64,000 nt of DNA from contig NC_080672.1 in assembly GCF_030247195.1 (NCBI RefSeq), forward strand, positions 26,791,906 through 26,855,905, given 5' to 3'. Position 1 is the first letter of the stretch, and every line of letters begins with the position of its first letter. Position numbers and translations under genes: made by a program. Shown piece after piece: positions 11,211 through 23,869 of this stretch. Origin of the DNA: Topomyia yanbarensis. Its lineage: Eukaryota; Arthropoda; Insecta; Diptera; Culicidae. The notes under the pieces were generated by a model, which searched no databases, had not been told where the DNA came from, and worked only from the letters and a program-made list of their open reading frames with translations.

Positions 11211-13841
11211 TCCCGATCAGAAAGAAATAACAAAATTATTACAGACTGAGTTACTTTGTTATGATAACAAGTTGTGTTATAACTTTGGTCTCGTTAGTTG
11301 GTAAAATAACAGAAAACATAACAGAAATTCTTCTAGTATATATCAAAAATATGACAATCTGTGATAGGCTTCTATCAGAATTATAACAAAATTTGTTAGG
11401 TTCTCCCTCGGACAATATAGCTTTTATTACCTATTGTATAGTATCAACGAATTTAGCGTACAGGTCTAAAAATAGAATAAAATAGAAAAATATAGCATAC
11501 ATTAAGGCGCTTTTCGGTTGGAAGCAAAAAGCTTTATGTAGCAAAAGCTTTCTATAGATTTGTCAAATGATTGCATACATGCTGGCTGATTGTTTATTAT
11601 GAATATATGACACGCTGATTGTTATTAGTGGATATAGCGATTTGAACCTGGGTATTCTGAGTTTTATGGGGATGTTTCCTGCATGAACCAACGACGTTGC
11701 TTTCGACCGATGTTTAATGTTAGCATAATATTCTACGCATTCATCAAGGGCAAAACGATTATAGATGCAGAAGATGTTTCCAGAACGCACACATTGAACT
11801 TTGCCAAAGCCAAAGAACTGTTTGTTTTCCTTGTATAATACGCTTTGTTTTCATATAGCTTTTCTCACTACTACAGCTGCCTATATTACGAAAGACTGCA
11901 TAGCTTTATAATATCTTTTCAGATTAGGGAAGTGGGGCTATTTTTAGATTCTGAATAGTGCGCTTCGGTGCTTCTCTTGTACGTTAACATGATTTACACG
12001 ATTTTTAGGAATAATGTCGATGCGATATGGCAACATTTAGCGGATAATTTACCTACATTATTTTACAGAGAATACGACAAATGTTACTTATAACAAAGTT
12101 TTGAGGCTTGCATTTCAAGTAAAGTCGCTTTTGGGGTTTTGTTATTGGCATTTCTTAAAAATGGGGAAGATTAAGCAAACCAGTACAATTATCTCACTTC
12201 TAACAAAATTCGCAGAAATACATTTTTTCATAATAGTTCAATCTATCAACTGCGAATGTTATAACAGATAATCATAAAATTCGAGAAATTGTTGAGGACT
12301 CTTCGGTGTGACGAATTTTAGAATATTTCATGTTTTCTAAAATACATTTTCTTTTCTAAATTTTATTTAGTTTTAAGGAGGAAATTATTCAATATTTTTA
12401 CATAGAAGTTTTTAGCTATTTCAAGCACAATCTAAAACACATATTTAAATTGTAACAGCAAACAATAATATCAGCAGGGATGTGTATTTATTCAGAGATT
12501 TCTAAGCCATTTTGAAATATTGATAGCTTTATACAGCATACTCACAAATATTAATCTTTCAACAATTTGAACAGGTCGCATTATTCCTTTTTTAACTTTC
12601 TACAAAATTAATCAAGTATCTTAATTATTACGAAAATTTGTTAGTTCGATGTTTTTTTAAGACGAACGAAGCACCATCGAATGCAACGGAAACATTAGTA
12701 CATATGCGCATTCAAAGTAATTGTCAGTTGATTGTAAATGTCAAACTGTCTTAGGTGGAATGAAAAGATACAACAATCTCAAACTTAAACATTTTTATGC
12801 AGGGGTGGAAATAAAAGAAATTAAAATGCTTTGGTAATTCGGAGAACGCACAAAATCAGATACCCACAAACTGAACAAGTTTCGGTTGTTTATAAAAAAA
12901 AACCCGCATAAATTGAAAAAAATCGGACTGAAGATCCTCGAAGATACTCAAAATTCATAACGGAATTGTGGAAATCAGTATATATCAAACAGTTTTTTAA
13001 GTTCTGGAAATTCGTTTTCGCAATATACACAATTAATTAAAAGGAAATTATTTATAGAATCATTTGACTAAACCATAACAAATAGTTTAAAAATGCTTTT
13101 TTATTTGACTCCGCGTTTCTTCATTTCATCTGGACTGCTTGATACTTCCTGCATCTTCTTTAAAATAAGTTTTATATGAAAATTATATTCTTTAAAATAG
13201 CTTGTTGATAACTTTACGATTCCAAAACTTTTTGAATAAAGGCTTCAACATTGACATCATAAGCCACATAGTCGAAATTGCCTCAGAAAATAGGTAATCT
13301 CTTAATCAAAATGCAACCAAGTAAGTTAAACACCTTATTTTCAAGTTTTCGACCTCTGGCATCTAATCTATTCTATCTATTCTCAAAATCGTGGAACTTT
13401 GAATGTTCGTGTGGAAAACGCAAATATAAGGAAATCAATAAAAACTTCGAAAATTTGCTTTAAAAAGTTGGATAAATACGCAAAAAAAGAGGCTTCAGCG
13501 TATTACCAAATAGACGATCATTGGTGTAATATAACAATCATTCACAGTTGATCGATTGATTTGTTTATTGGGGCTTTAACCAACTGGTCATTTGCCCGCT
13601 TTACAGTTTACAGTTAGCGTTCAAAGATAATTGTGAAAGAATATGTAATATATTATAACATCACCGTTATATGCGTACATTAAAATCATATTAGCAGTTC
13701 AATGATATCACCAGAAGATATAATCTTGATATAAGTTTGCTTGCCTTGCTGATAGGGATATCACAAAAATAATACAGTGAGTAATAAATATCAACATGAG
13801 ATATAATTTTGATAGCTTTCTGTTATGTCGTTCTGATCGGG
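11211..13841. mobile_element. 2.6-kb TIR element with TAT target duplication
   Basis: The left end ...TAT|CCCGATCAGAA (from 11211) and right end TTCTGATCGGG|TAT (to 13841) form an 11-bp TIR. Similarity is weaker farther in (gaaataaca against gacataaca). The trinucleotide TAT at 11208-11210 and 13842-13844 is a likely 3-bp target duplication. Both subterminal regions are rich in ataaca, gttata and gataac phrases. The interior is AT-rich, with no transposase seen on either strand, so it is non-autonomous or decayed. Three-base duplications suggest PIF/Harbinger or CACTA-like enzymes; the termini do not decide. Confidence 0.65.
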
Positions 13842-14504
13842 TATGGCCTACGTTGTGTATTGGATTCATCCTGTGATTGGAATACACGGAACGTTCGTCA
13901 TATGATGACAGCTATGCTAGTTATTATGACAGTAGTGGTGACTGAAATCATAAAAGAGGCTGTGCTGCCAACATTCTCCCCACAAAATTGATGGTTTTAT
14001 ATTTACCTATCTACGACCATGCTCACATCGTTGCAGTTACAGGAGGCTCTCCGTTTGATGGAGCATGGAAAGCACTCTTTGTATTTCCTGGAGGGTTTTT
14101 GAAAACTTTTTCTGAAAAATCATAGCAGATTACCTTAATTCGAGTTCTTTCACAGTGCTTCATTCTGGGTAATGAGAATGAGGACACTTGAATTTGAATG
14201 ATAAAGAGAAGAAGGATATTAAGGCATTAGGCTTCAACGAGTTTTTAAATATTTCATCTCAGAGGTCACTCGAGAATTGGCAAATTTCGTGGAGCAATGG
14301 AAGTTCGGGAATCTCAAAGTTATCAATGAACCTTGGTTCAAGAGAATGGATGAGGGTCATGACTTCATTCGGGTGATATCTCGGGTCATTTACAATAATT
14401 ATACGTATAATGCCCACCTCCGGCGTATTGGGGTATCGCTTCATTAAACATGTTGTCTGGTCGTGCGTTAGTCGTTCTATTACCAGATCTCCGCTAAACG
14501 AATT
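13842..14504. other. No feature recognised
   Basis: Mixed-composition DNA. Short open frames on both strands overlap the neighbouring dispersed repeat and show no domain. Confidence 0.35.
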
Positions 14505-15165
14505 CCTTCGGCCTCGATCCAGTCCAGTCCGAGATGCTATACCGAATTCGTTACTGACACTTTTTGCATGTATCAGGCAACTAGCAGTTGAGAAATTGGA
14601 TACTGAGATGATTGTGACTTTCATTGGTTTAGTTTTCAATGAAAATACACTGAAAAAAAATCAGTTTGGAAAAGAAAAAGTTTTTTTCAAATAACTTTTT
14701 TTCCTTGAAAGTACCCAACTTGAATTTTTGACGGTAGGTAGGGAACATAATTACCTATCTTGGAGCAAAATTTCATGCAAATCAAAGTTTCTTTTGTAAA
14801 TCGTCTTTAAATTTTTTAAATCGATTTTTTGCAGTGTAGGAGAAGAATTTTTTTCCATAATTCTAATAAAAAAATTAACTAATTTTGTGAAAATCACTCC
14901 TACTGCATTTTTTGGTAGGATTTATTATTTTTAGACTATAGTCATTTGAAAAAAATGGTAAAAAATGTTTGACCCTTTTCAAAAGACAGTCTAATCATTA
15001 AAAAAACAAAGTATGCAAAGTGGCTTTTGTGACAAATTTCTCATGTACAATGTGTTTCAATCAAATCTGAGAGGGCGCTGCCCACATTTGTTCGAGCTGG
15101 CGCGAAATTCTTTAGTTTTAATTACTAATGTAGCAAATGATTCCCCGTCCACAAAATGGAGCACT
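14505..15165 (-). repeat. Unclassified dispersed repeat, copy 2 (uninterrupted)
   Basis: Reverse-complement relative of 8410-9515. It shares the phrases tgacggtaggtagggaa, gcaaaatttcatgcaa, tcgattttttgcagtgtagg and the region with caaatctgagagggcgctg. It lacks the 495-bp insert, giving the pre-insertion state (ataggtaattatg near 14745-14757). Encodes no recognised protein. Confidence 0.75.
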
Positions 15166-16199
15166 ACGCACAGAAGAAAACTGCGAATGCTAGATCCATC
15201 GAACAAAATTTATTTTAATTTTTTAATAATTAATTTTAATTTATTTTTACCATTTGTACAATAGTTCTCAGGACAAATCAAGCGATTTCATCGACATTCC
15301 AGTGCACCAGGACAGTCTATTAAAAACCAGATCATGTTCTGGGAAAACAGGACGTATGGTCTCTCTACCTATAGATAGATAAGTACTGGAAATTACAACT
15401 TTACCAAAAATAAATCGCTATTTAATTTAGTCACAATCTATAGTTCATTTGATCCGACAACCATTCGCCAGCGTTGCTCACTTAACGAGATTTTTTCCTG
15501 TCCGTGTTCACTCATTCGATGAATACATGTCCTAATTAGTATCTGTTTTTTTCTGGTTTCTTATAAGTGCAAATGAGCCGAAGAATTAGCACAGCTATCT
15601 ATAGAGCTATATTGATTGCCAATGCCAAATTTCCTTTATAGTCTGGTCGACTTTATTGGACTGTGACTGCATGCACCAGAGATTCTGGTTTGGATACGGT
15701 AACGGTAATTCTTATGGATACAAGTTGGATTGATCAACAGCAAATAGTCGTTCCAGGTGCCGAACGATGCTGCTACAGAGGAGATTTGTCAAAGATGATA
15801 GGCATCATGCTGAATGATTACAAAAACATAAAAAACTGTGTATCCAGGAAGAAATGCTGAAGCTATTCAGCACACTGTATATCGCTTCAGCTGCTAAAAT
15901 GCAGTTTTCTATGCAATATTAGATTTGTGCGTTCTATTTTTACTCCTACCGTTTCGAAAGATTGCATTCCGGCTGCGAATAACGAAGTTAGAATTATCTC
16001 TTGTTGCTACTGCGTGTACTGGCTTGCAAACAGATATCCGCGTAATTCATTTGAGGTTATTTTTTCTTCTTGAAATTATTACAAATTAAGAGAATTGAAC
16101 AAAACGAAAGTTTGTTTACAAAACTTAAATTGAACTTTATAAATCAAAAGTTCTGACAAAATGAAAATGTGTCAGAGGTACTAAACCAAGTAGGCGGGT
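15166..16199. other. No feature recognised
   Basis: AT-rich sequence; open frames are short and without domains. Confidence 0.35.
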
Positions 16200-16965
16200 T
16201 TTTGCTCCTAAACAACGTCCCATCATCGGTTCATTCCAACACATTCGCCACAAGATCAACCTTTGTTTTCGAGAACAGAACAAAATCCCCGAAATTCAAC
16301 CCGTCGAGTTGAGCTTTTGTTTCACACAGAATAGATCATAATTAAGGACAGGTGCAGTTGACCTTGACAAGCCACTTTCTCGTTTAACCTCGGCTATAAA
16401 AATAAAACTAAAAATAAATTATAGTATCAAAATGGATATAAGCATTTGTGTTCCGCTCGAAATAGCGTTTTGCTGTTGCATCTAGTTCGATGTTTTCGCT
16501 CCACTCACAACTACCGATATAGCTGGCGGCAGCCGACGGTTAGGGACCATTCATAAATTACGTAACGCAAAAATTGCCCAAAATTGACTCCCCCCTCCCC
16601 CTATGTAACAAATTGTCACAAATTTTTCCATCCCCCCCTCCCCTGTTACGTAACAAATTCCAAGAAAAATTTTTTTTTCTTCGATGAAAACATGTTACGT
16701 AACGATCTAGTTAACACCCCCTCCCCCCTATGTCACAACTTGTCACAACTTGTCGTACCCCCTCCCCCCCCCTAAAAGCGTTACGTAATTTATGAATGGT
16801 CCCTTAGTTGATCACGCAGTTACAAAAGAAACGATCTGTGCAATTCGATGGAGAATTAGCTTTCTGGGGCAGTGGAAAATCGGATGAATATTTGTGCATA
16901 CAGCGATAAGGGGACTGCCGATAATCCGATGATCCAGGAAAATCTGTGTTAGGCGTTGAGGAAAA
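16200..16965 (+). repeat. Dispersed repeat pair, copy 1 (interrupted by a MITE)
   Basis: Shares a long colinear alignment with 35020-35530: gttttcgagaacag, aaggacaggtgcagttgacc, ttgacaagcc, ctaccgata.agc.ggcgg, tctggggcagtggaaaa and gataagggg..tg.cgat. Divergence is visible but moderate. It carries tataaaaataaaac near 16393, which could be a TATA-like motif or just AT-rich sequence. Not coding. The MITE at 16543-16803 interrupts it. Confidence 0.8.
16543..16803. mobile_element. MITE with GGGACCATTCATAAATTACG termini, copy 1
   Basis: 261 bp with an inverted terminus of about 25 bp: gggaccattcataaattacg at the left and its complement ending ggtccc at the right. It is flanked by TTA at 16540-16542 and 16804-16806. 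The related locus at about 35355 has the uninterrupted site with a single tta, confirming the 3-bp duplication. The interior is C-rich (cccccctcccccta) with paired ttacgtaac motifs and has no gene. Close to identical to 40648-40908. A 3-bp TTA duplication fits PIF/Harbinger-type mobilisation. Confidence 0.9.
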
Positions 16966-17632
16966 TCGGTGGAAATCTGCGCATTCATTAGGACTGTCAG
17001 CCCTATATTACTCTATGTATAGATTAAAACAAAGGACGTTCAACGATAATGCCTAGTAATGTTATTTTAAAATCGTAATTTTTTAAAGGTAAAATATGAA
17101 TGCTTTTCAATGTATCGATTACAAATCGAAAACGTATATCCTCTTTTCAATCCTGCCCAAGCCCTTTCCGAAAAACTAAACATAATTAGATTTCATCAAT
17201 TTAAACCAGAGTTAGAGAGATTTTAAAACTTGCAAGGTTTTACTCTACTTCTCGTCAAAAGTAGAAATCAAATATTTGACTGAAGTTAATCCCACAACAC
17301 AACACAAACAAACGCTGAAATTTTCATCAAAATCGGAGATCATCAATACGACCAGTGACAAAATTTTGAAAAAAAACAGTCTCTTAAATATTTGGGAATA
17401 CACTTAGATCCTAGATCCCGGAAATTGAAAAAATTACCAATATTTCTAACTATGGTCTAAAACGAATTAAACAATTTATTTTTTATGGGTTTTGATTTAA
17501 ATGCCAATACCTTATTTAAGATTTTTTGATGGTATCCAACGGGGAAAATAAATCGTAAATAGTGAGTTAAACGAAAGTAATTATATGAAGAAAAAAAATC
17601 AGCGCAGACGCAGTGTTGCGAAATGCTAGGCC

Positions 17633-17640
17633 CTCTCGAT
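17633..17640. repeat. 8-bp target site duplication (CTCTCGAT), left
   Basis: ctctcgat directly precedes the terminus caaggggtttccaaca. The identical octamer is at 23449-23456 directly after the inverted terminus. Eight-base duplications are typical of hAT transposases. Confidence 0.85.
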
Positions 17641-19439
17641 CAAGGGGTTTCCAACAAGCCAACATAGTGAGACTTAATCAATGATTACTTTTATTTTTCT
17701 AAATAATTCGGTGATCCATTGATTACATTGGTAATCACTTATAATCAGGGTAATTGTCTTTATTCCTAAAATAATTCACGTAATCCACCATAGGTACAAT
17801 GTAATCAATTAATCATAAAGTAACCGTAAAATAATTCGAAACTGCAAGACCAATTTTATTTCGATTTTCACCTATTAGCTCTAATTTTTTAAATATTTTT
17901 TCAGTTATTCCACATATAAATTTCACAAGATATTTTACTAGTGGTTTAATAACACTCTCATATACTTAAATTTCAGTCAAAACCTGTATTTCAGAATATA
18001 TCAAAATGATTGGGCCACAAACTCGAGTAATAACTAACGAGGTATAACGATCCTCATTGCCGGCTACAAGGTACTCTTATGTTCTGTATAGTAAACTACG
18101 CCCGTTAGTATTTTTCGATTTAGAATCTTTTTAGATTTTGGCATTTGTCACACAATCGTCATTCCCCCTTACGTTTTACCCTCTATTAGATATTTTTTCA
18201 CTCCTGGTAAGCACGTTACGAAATAATATCTTTGATATTTTTTATTCAGTTTAAATTCGTTAAGTTTCAGTTTAGATAACTTCCCCTCCACAAAATGTTA
18301 CATGCATTTGACAAACCATTTATTCTCATTTTTACAGACGACTTTTCGGCCTTTTTATCTATTGACCTATTCCACTTAAATTTTAGGAAGAAAATAATCC
18401 GTGAATTTCGATTCTTGCTAGACTTATTCCAATTTAGGAGGAAAACGTTTGCATGCCTGACGCTGCTCTTAATAGCTCGTCGTCGAAGAAATCCGCAAAA
18501 ATTCCGTGGTGTTTTGAAACCACAAAATACAGAAGTCTAAATGTCGCGTTAGGGGACGACATTGCAATATATTGAATCTTCTAGTTACTCTTGCATTCAT
18601 CATGAATCCTGCTTTATTTCAAAATGCAGTATATTACATCGTTGCAGATATGTATGAGATTAGATTTTCAAGGTATCATATATTTTTTCAAGATAAGTAC
18701 AACTCTTGACAATGGGGGGGCATTTGGGAACAAGGCAACAATGAACACAAACGGCAGCACATTAACTGTTGCCTTCTGAAGCAAATGAAGTATTTATTTG
18801 GGTTCTTTCGTAGTGATTCATTTTTATATTTAGATTGTTTATTTTAACTAACACGTCTATGTTAGCTTGACGGTGCCAATATTTTATTGTTTTATAATTT
18901 AATGTTTTTAAATCTAAGGTTCTATAGCTTTAATTTTTTTAAAAAACCTGAGATTATTTTTTACATTAATTCAATGGCCATTCCAAAACTAGGAATATTG
19001 ATAATATACAAAAGTTTTTAATTGAATTTCCTTAGGCCAAAGATATTGACTGAACTTCATTTACAATAAGGGTGGCAATTCGGAACATTTTTGAAGACTT
19101 TGAAAACATTTTATTTTCTTTTGAAATACATTGACAACGGAGTCATTCACAAGAGCGACATTCACAAAGGGAGTGGTAGAGTTCATATTAGAGACAGAGA
19201 AGAGATAGCGGACATCGATGGCAGGGAGAGGATGAACGCAAACTCACACCGTTATTAGCATTTGCTTTTCGATTGTGCTACATTAGATTTTCTAAGATAC
19301 TCGTAGTAGAGATCAAACAATGTTAGAAAAAAAAGTAATACTAAATTTTGGATATTTATCTCCAGCATACCCAGTACCCAAAAGAAATCGTTTAGTTAGG
19401 ATCTGGCACGACAATACTCATCTCATGACCAGACAACAC

Positions 19440-19720
19440 ATTCAATGTCGTGATATCCCGTCGTGACAAGCTCCAAACCCCGTTCTAATGCGCTCTCTCT
19501 AGCTAAGGTGAAGCTAGAGTTTGCGCCTTCTCAGCCTGGAATGGAGTAGTTGGAAGGGACCCAAACTAAGGTAATCTGGAATGGTTCTTCAGGTAAAACA
19601 CTCTGGAGATTCTGTGTTTTCCCCAGAAAATACGAGGAGTGCTATCGACTCTTCATCCAACAGAGATCCTCTATAATTAAACCATCTGTAACGATGAACT
19701 AAAAGTCTATGAGAAGAGTG
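19440..19720 (-). pseudogene. LINE RNase H domain relic
   Basis: On the minus strand near 19573-19510 the frame reads TLVWVPSNYSIPG, a stop, then EGANS. This is the end of a LINE-encoded RNase H, where intact copies have a VPSH.SIPGNEKAD-type segment. Upstream on the same strand, GSLLDEESIALLVFSGEN is followed by stops. RNase H domains occur in the I/LOA/R1-like group of LINEs. The fragment has several in-frame stops and is dead. It lies within the large hAT-type element. Confidence 0.5.
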
Positions 19721-20550
19721 TCAACGATCCCAAGGGTATACTAAATTGCGGCTAATTCTAAGATATAAACGGTAGAGCAGTAAAATTTTGAATGAATATG
19801 CCGACGAGCTTGGACACATTAGAGCACCTTACCATATTCTTGTTAATGTACGAAAAAATGGATCCGTGCAAAAAATTACAAAACATTAATCGTCATCATT
19901 TACAAACAAATTATACAAAAGGGTGATATGAATCCTGAAGAGGACTCACTTACCAAATTGTGATGTTTGTGAAAAGTCATGCGAAAGATAGCAAGTTGTT
20001 CAATATCGGTGAAAGACCATGCTGACAGAGCCGTAGCGTGGTTATCTTGCGCCCTTGGCAGAGTCTCAGTTTTGCGCCCCTTTCAGTTCGACTTTCGAGT
20101 AATAATTTAGTGTGCACTTGGAAATTGCACACATATCCGGGCTTATTTAGTGACTTATCCACACTTAGTCAATGAAGCAAATAAAATTTTCAGTGCTCTC
20201 CCCAGACTAGCGTCCTTGGTGGGAAATTGTTCAACGTTGTGGCAATCTAACCGGGTAGACATCAATATAGAGCACCAAGAGAACTTTGCTGGTTTTTTTT
20301 GCAATATCATTCGTAGTCAAGTGCTTGAATGCGATTGACGAGGCGTTTTTTTAGGAGACTTCGTGAAATCAGTTATCGTTAGATGTTTAAAGGCAACGGA
20401 CGAATTTTTTCGGGAGACTATACGTGCGGATCGGTCAACTGAGCAAGCGATTTAGGAATACAACCCGCCTCTATCATACAACAATTCGAAAAATTTATTT
20501 GAATATTTGTTCCTTCACCAACCGTTTCATTTATTTCCAATGGCTGGAAA

Positions 20551-21613
20551 TAGGGTTCGCAGTACCGACCCTTTTTGGCGAGAACCGGTACTACGGTACT
20601 GAAGCCCTCAGTACCGGTAGTACCGGTAAAGTACCGGTACTCGAATATTTTTTTTAAAAAATTCGAAAAAAGCTTCAAACTGAAATTGAATGCTCAAACT
20701 GATGATCTTATTTTCAGATGATGATTTGTGCTGATCAAAAAACATTTATTGTTTTAATTGATTCGGAATAGCAAGACTCATTTCACAGAAGATAATTTTC
20801 GTATAGGGCACCTTCTTTTATTTCGAAAACTAGGCCACTTTGAAATCAATAGCTGCTAAGTGGTGCGACATTCGTCGACTTGAACAGATGGTAAATATAT
20901 GAAACCCTATTAACAACAGTAAATCAAACCGAGAATGGCAGTAAATCCGAGCAGGTTAATCGCATTTCCTATCTTTCGACCTTTATGTCGTTTGCCTACT
21001 ATGTATTCTAGATGTATTCTAGAACATAAAAGGCATAAAGGTCTTAAGTTCATTGAATAAATCAAATAAATAAATAAATAATGCATATCAAGGCTCCTTG
21101 CTTTCCTGTAAACTATGGAGTTTTGCTGAATTTTCCGATCACCAATAATTACAAATCGCCCTATTTGAAGCAGTTCACAAGTCTAAAATTGTTAGCTACT
21201 AAATCGCTGTTCGTTCTTTTATAGATAAAGGTTTAAGAGCAAACCAAATACAGACATAACTTAGACCATAGTCTTATTACGCGCCACCCAGTGAATAAAG
21301 GAAACCAATCAGAATGTCGCTAATAAAACTAAACAACTTCTAGAATTATTATGATGATGGCCCCACCTCATTCCCACACAAAGGTGTTATCTCAACGATT
21401 TATCTAGAAGGCAAATTAATATAATTAAACGTTATCTTGCAGACCGATATTTTGAATCAAATCCCCTGGCAGAATTAACATATTTGTCATAAAAAATTGT
21501 ATAGTACCGAAAATACCGGTACTGGCTTTTGTTCAGTACCGGTATTACGGTACCAAAAATGAGACGGAATTCCCGGGATTTTCGGTACCGGTATTACCGG
21601 TACCACAACCCTA
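20551..21613. mobile_element. Nested 1.06-kb hAT-type element with GTACCG subterminal arrays
   Basis: The termini TAGGGTT...AACCCTA are bounded by a perfect 8-bp duplication, gctggaaa at 20543-20550 and 21614-21621. Within about 100 bp of each end lie clusters of gtaccg, taccggta and accggtac palindromes (20568-20640 and 21503-21602), the expected arrangement for hAT transposase binding sites. The middle (20650-21500) is AT-rich and encodes no transposase, so it is a non-autonomous element. It is nested inside the 5.8-kb hAT-type element, so it is the younger insertion. Confidence 0.88.
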
Positions 21614-22804
21614 GCTGGAAACCTGTAACAACGCCGAAAAACTCGATATTTAAAAGATTCGATCGCAAATCGTTCGTGTTTGACTATCATTCATTTTATG
21701 TAAATTATCGCACAAATCTTGAACTGTTCATGTGTGGAATCAGTTGACGGTGGGTGTTTGATGGCAACGGGCGGAGCATTTATTCAGGAGACTGTATATC
21801 AAGACCAGTATACTGAGAAGACAATTTTTAGGAGCTGTGAACTGGTTAGTCAATTGATGAGTACGGTGCATATATTAGATTGGAATTAACATGAATTTGC
21901 ATCCAGCCATACATCGCGAAACGATAGGCGATCAGACTTTTGCTTTATTATCTCCTGACTCGTTTTCAAATTTCTAGTATCTCCCGTAATTTCTGTCCCA
22001 CCGTTCCTATTCACTTTTCACTGGGTTCTAGGCCCGCGTATAAATGAATTCTCCTGAAAAAGACAGTGGGATAAATGGATGTCGAACAAGATTCACCATC
22101 GAAGAGAGTCCGAAATACGTATTAAACTAGGTCGTGCCATGTCTGATCTTCTTTCGGATCAAAGATAAGTACTCTAAAGCTTTCGAAAAAAAATTCAGCC
22201 GCTACAGAATGTTTTACCACATAAACTCAAAATAGTGATCTCCTATCTAAAGCAAGTAACTTACATTACAAACGACAAGTTTTATCTGAAGGACTACCGT
22301 GTCCACATGTCTGTTGATATAGTTGAGATCGACGGTGGGGTTACTGAATCGATCTGATCTTGCATGGGGTGAATAGGGTTGGCTTTTTCAAGGACCCCTT
22401 TCTCCAGTGAGAGAGATTTTGAATCACAGGATGGAATGAAATTGTATGCCCCTCTAAACTCGTATCGCGTCTGCGATTGTGTTGTCTAAGCAAATGTTCT
22501 TCGACAAGGTTCGTCTGCGTGTTCATACCGCGCGTCATGTTTTGCATTAAATGCAAGAAAACGATCCCCTTGTGGGGACATCTGTGACTGTTTCTGCTGT
22601 TCTGTACATCAGGAACAACAAAAATCCCAAACATTTCAATCAGAGTTGCATTTTAATGCAGGATTAGTTGCCGAGAACGTTATGATTTTGGGTAACTTCT
22701 AGCGGCACTGCGGAGACTTCAATTTTCACGGTACGGGATGGAGTTAAATCTTCACGATGATAAAAGATCTAACTTTCTTCACGATCTTTTCTACAGCATT
22801 AAGG

Positions 22805-22864
22805 AGATAAATCATAAATTATTCCTCGGTCTTTTCATTTCGAGCAATAATTTATGATTTATCT
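22805..22864. repeat. Perfect 19-bp stem hairpin
   Basis: agataaatcataaattatt at 22805-22823 is exactly complementary to 22846-22864. The 22-nt loop can itself pair ctcg with cgag. Not associated with a recognisable gene. Confidence 0.8.
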
Positions 22865-23448
22865 TCACTTATTTTATAACAGATCAAGATTTCAGTGCCC
22901 CTCTAAGGTTAGCGCCCTTGACGCGGGCCAACCGCACGCTACGGGCCTGCATGCTGATGCAACCCCTCGATATCCAAAAGGACTGATGTGTTTTTCTCTT
23001 TTTGAGCATAGGTCATTTGAATTTCCCTTGCAATCAACACAAGAAAATCGTTTAATTACTAGTTGTTGAAGATTGTGTATAAGAAATGTTAAATAAACAA
23101 GCAAACAACAGTTTCTTATTTATCCGAATTGTCGTTTTGATTTTTTGTCAGTTCACATACATTGTGGCTTTTAAAGTAAAAATGATCTAGCAGAACTAGA
23201 ATGGTTAAATGGATTATCTAATAAAATAGCGATGAGCAGATTCCACTTAAAATAATCGAATAATCTGAAGTAATTCCAACAGGAATTCACTTTGATTCCA
23301 AGTAATCTAGAGTAATTGAGGAATTTTACATTAATCGTGTAATCAATTATCAATCGGACTTTCGAAAGAATAATCTTTAAAACCATGAAATAATCTAGGT
23401 AATTTTTTTCGTGAGTGACATGTAATCAACGCTGTTGGAAACCTCTTG

Positions 23449-23869
23449 CTCTCGATCTCTCGATTCTTGAGTCGGCGCCTAGGACTATTGACGCGGCGCG
23501 TTAGTTAATGTCACTCTGGCATATAAATGACATTCCCAGTGACTGTGCATATAATACCAGCTAGAATCAAATAGAGCTATATTTCGTTGGCGATAATACC
23601 ATCTGAAAGGAATAATTATATTTAAGGTTTGTTAATCTACCTAAAATTTCTTAAGATTACATTTTTGAAATACCTATCTAACTAACCTCATGAATTATCA
23701 TACTTATTACTAGCCTAATTAAACGACTGTCTACCATCTACCGAGTTTGGAAACCTAACCTACCCAAATTGAAACCTCATTGGATTAATTGAAGAGTTGG
23801 GAAACTAATTTGTAAGTAATTGTTGAATTATAATAGATACAGAATGAAGTAATCTCTGATTTTCAGTCG
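23449..23869. other. No feature recognised
   Basis: AT-rich sequence following the hAT target duplication; no frame or repeat recognised. Confidence 0.35.

Larger units (their letters stand above)
17641..23448. mobile_element. 5.8-kb hAT-type element, composite, no transposase recognised
   Basis: The left terminus CAAGGGGTTTCCAACA and the right terminus TGTTGGAAACCTCTTG are inverted repeats with one mismatch, bounded by a perfect 8-bp duplication. Both subterminal regions (17660-17850 and 23200-23440) are dense in gattac, gtaatc and aatcaat motifs, the pattern expected of hAT transposase binding repeats. The interior encodes no recognisable hAT transposase. It contains a minus-strand LINE RNase H relic (19440-19720), a nested 1.06-kb hAT-type element (20551-21613) and a short hairpin (22805-22864). 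The remaining sequence (17850-19440, 21620-22800) holds nothing I can name. It is either a large non-autonomous element or an autonomous one whose gene has decayed. Confidence 0.8.

Noticed and set aside
13560..13605. Phrase ggctttaacc...ggtcatt.gcc shared with about 51412-51440
   Set aside because: Probably a common mosquito repeat fragment; too short to annotate as an element.
20030..22960. Possible repeat pair around gccgtagcgtg (20027) and 22855-22960
   Set aside because: Short shared phrases (ttatc..cactta, ttcagtgc.c, tagcg.ccttg) in direct and inverted senses are suggestive, but boundaries could not be set.
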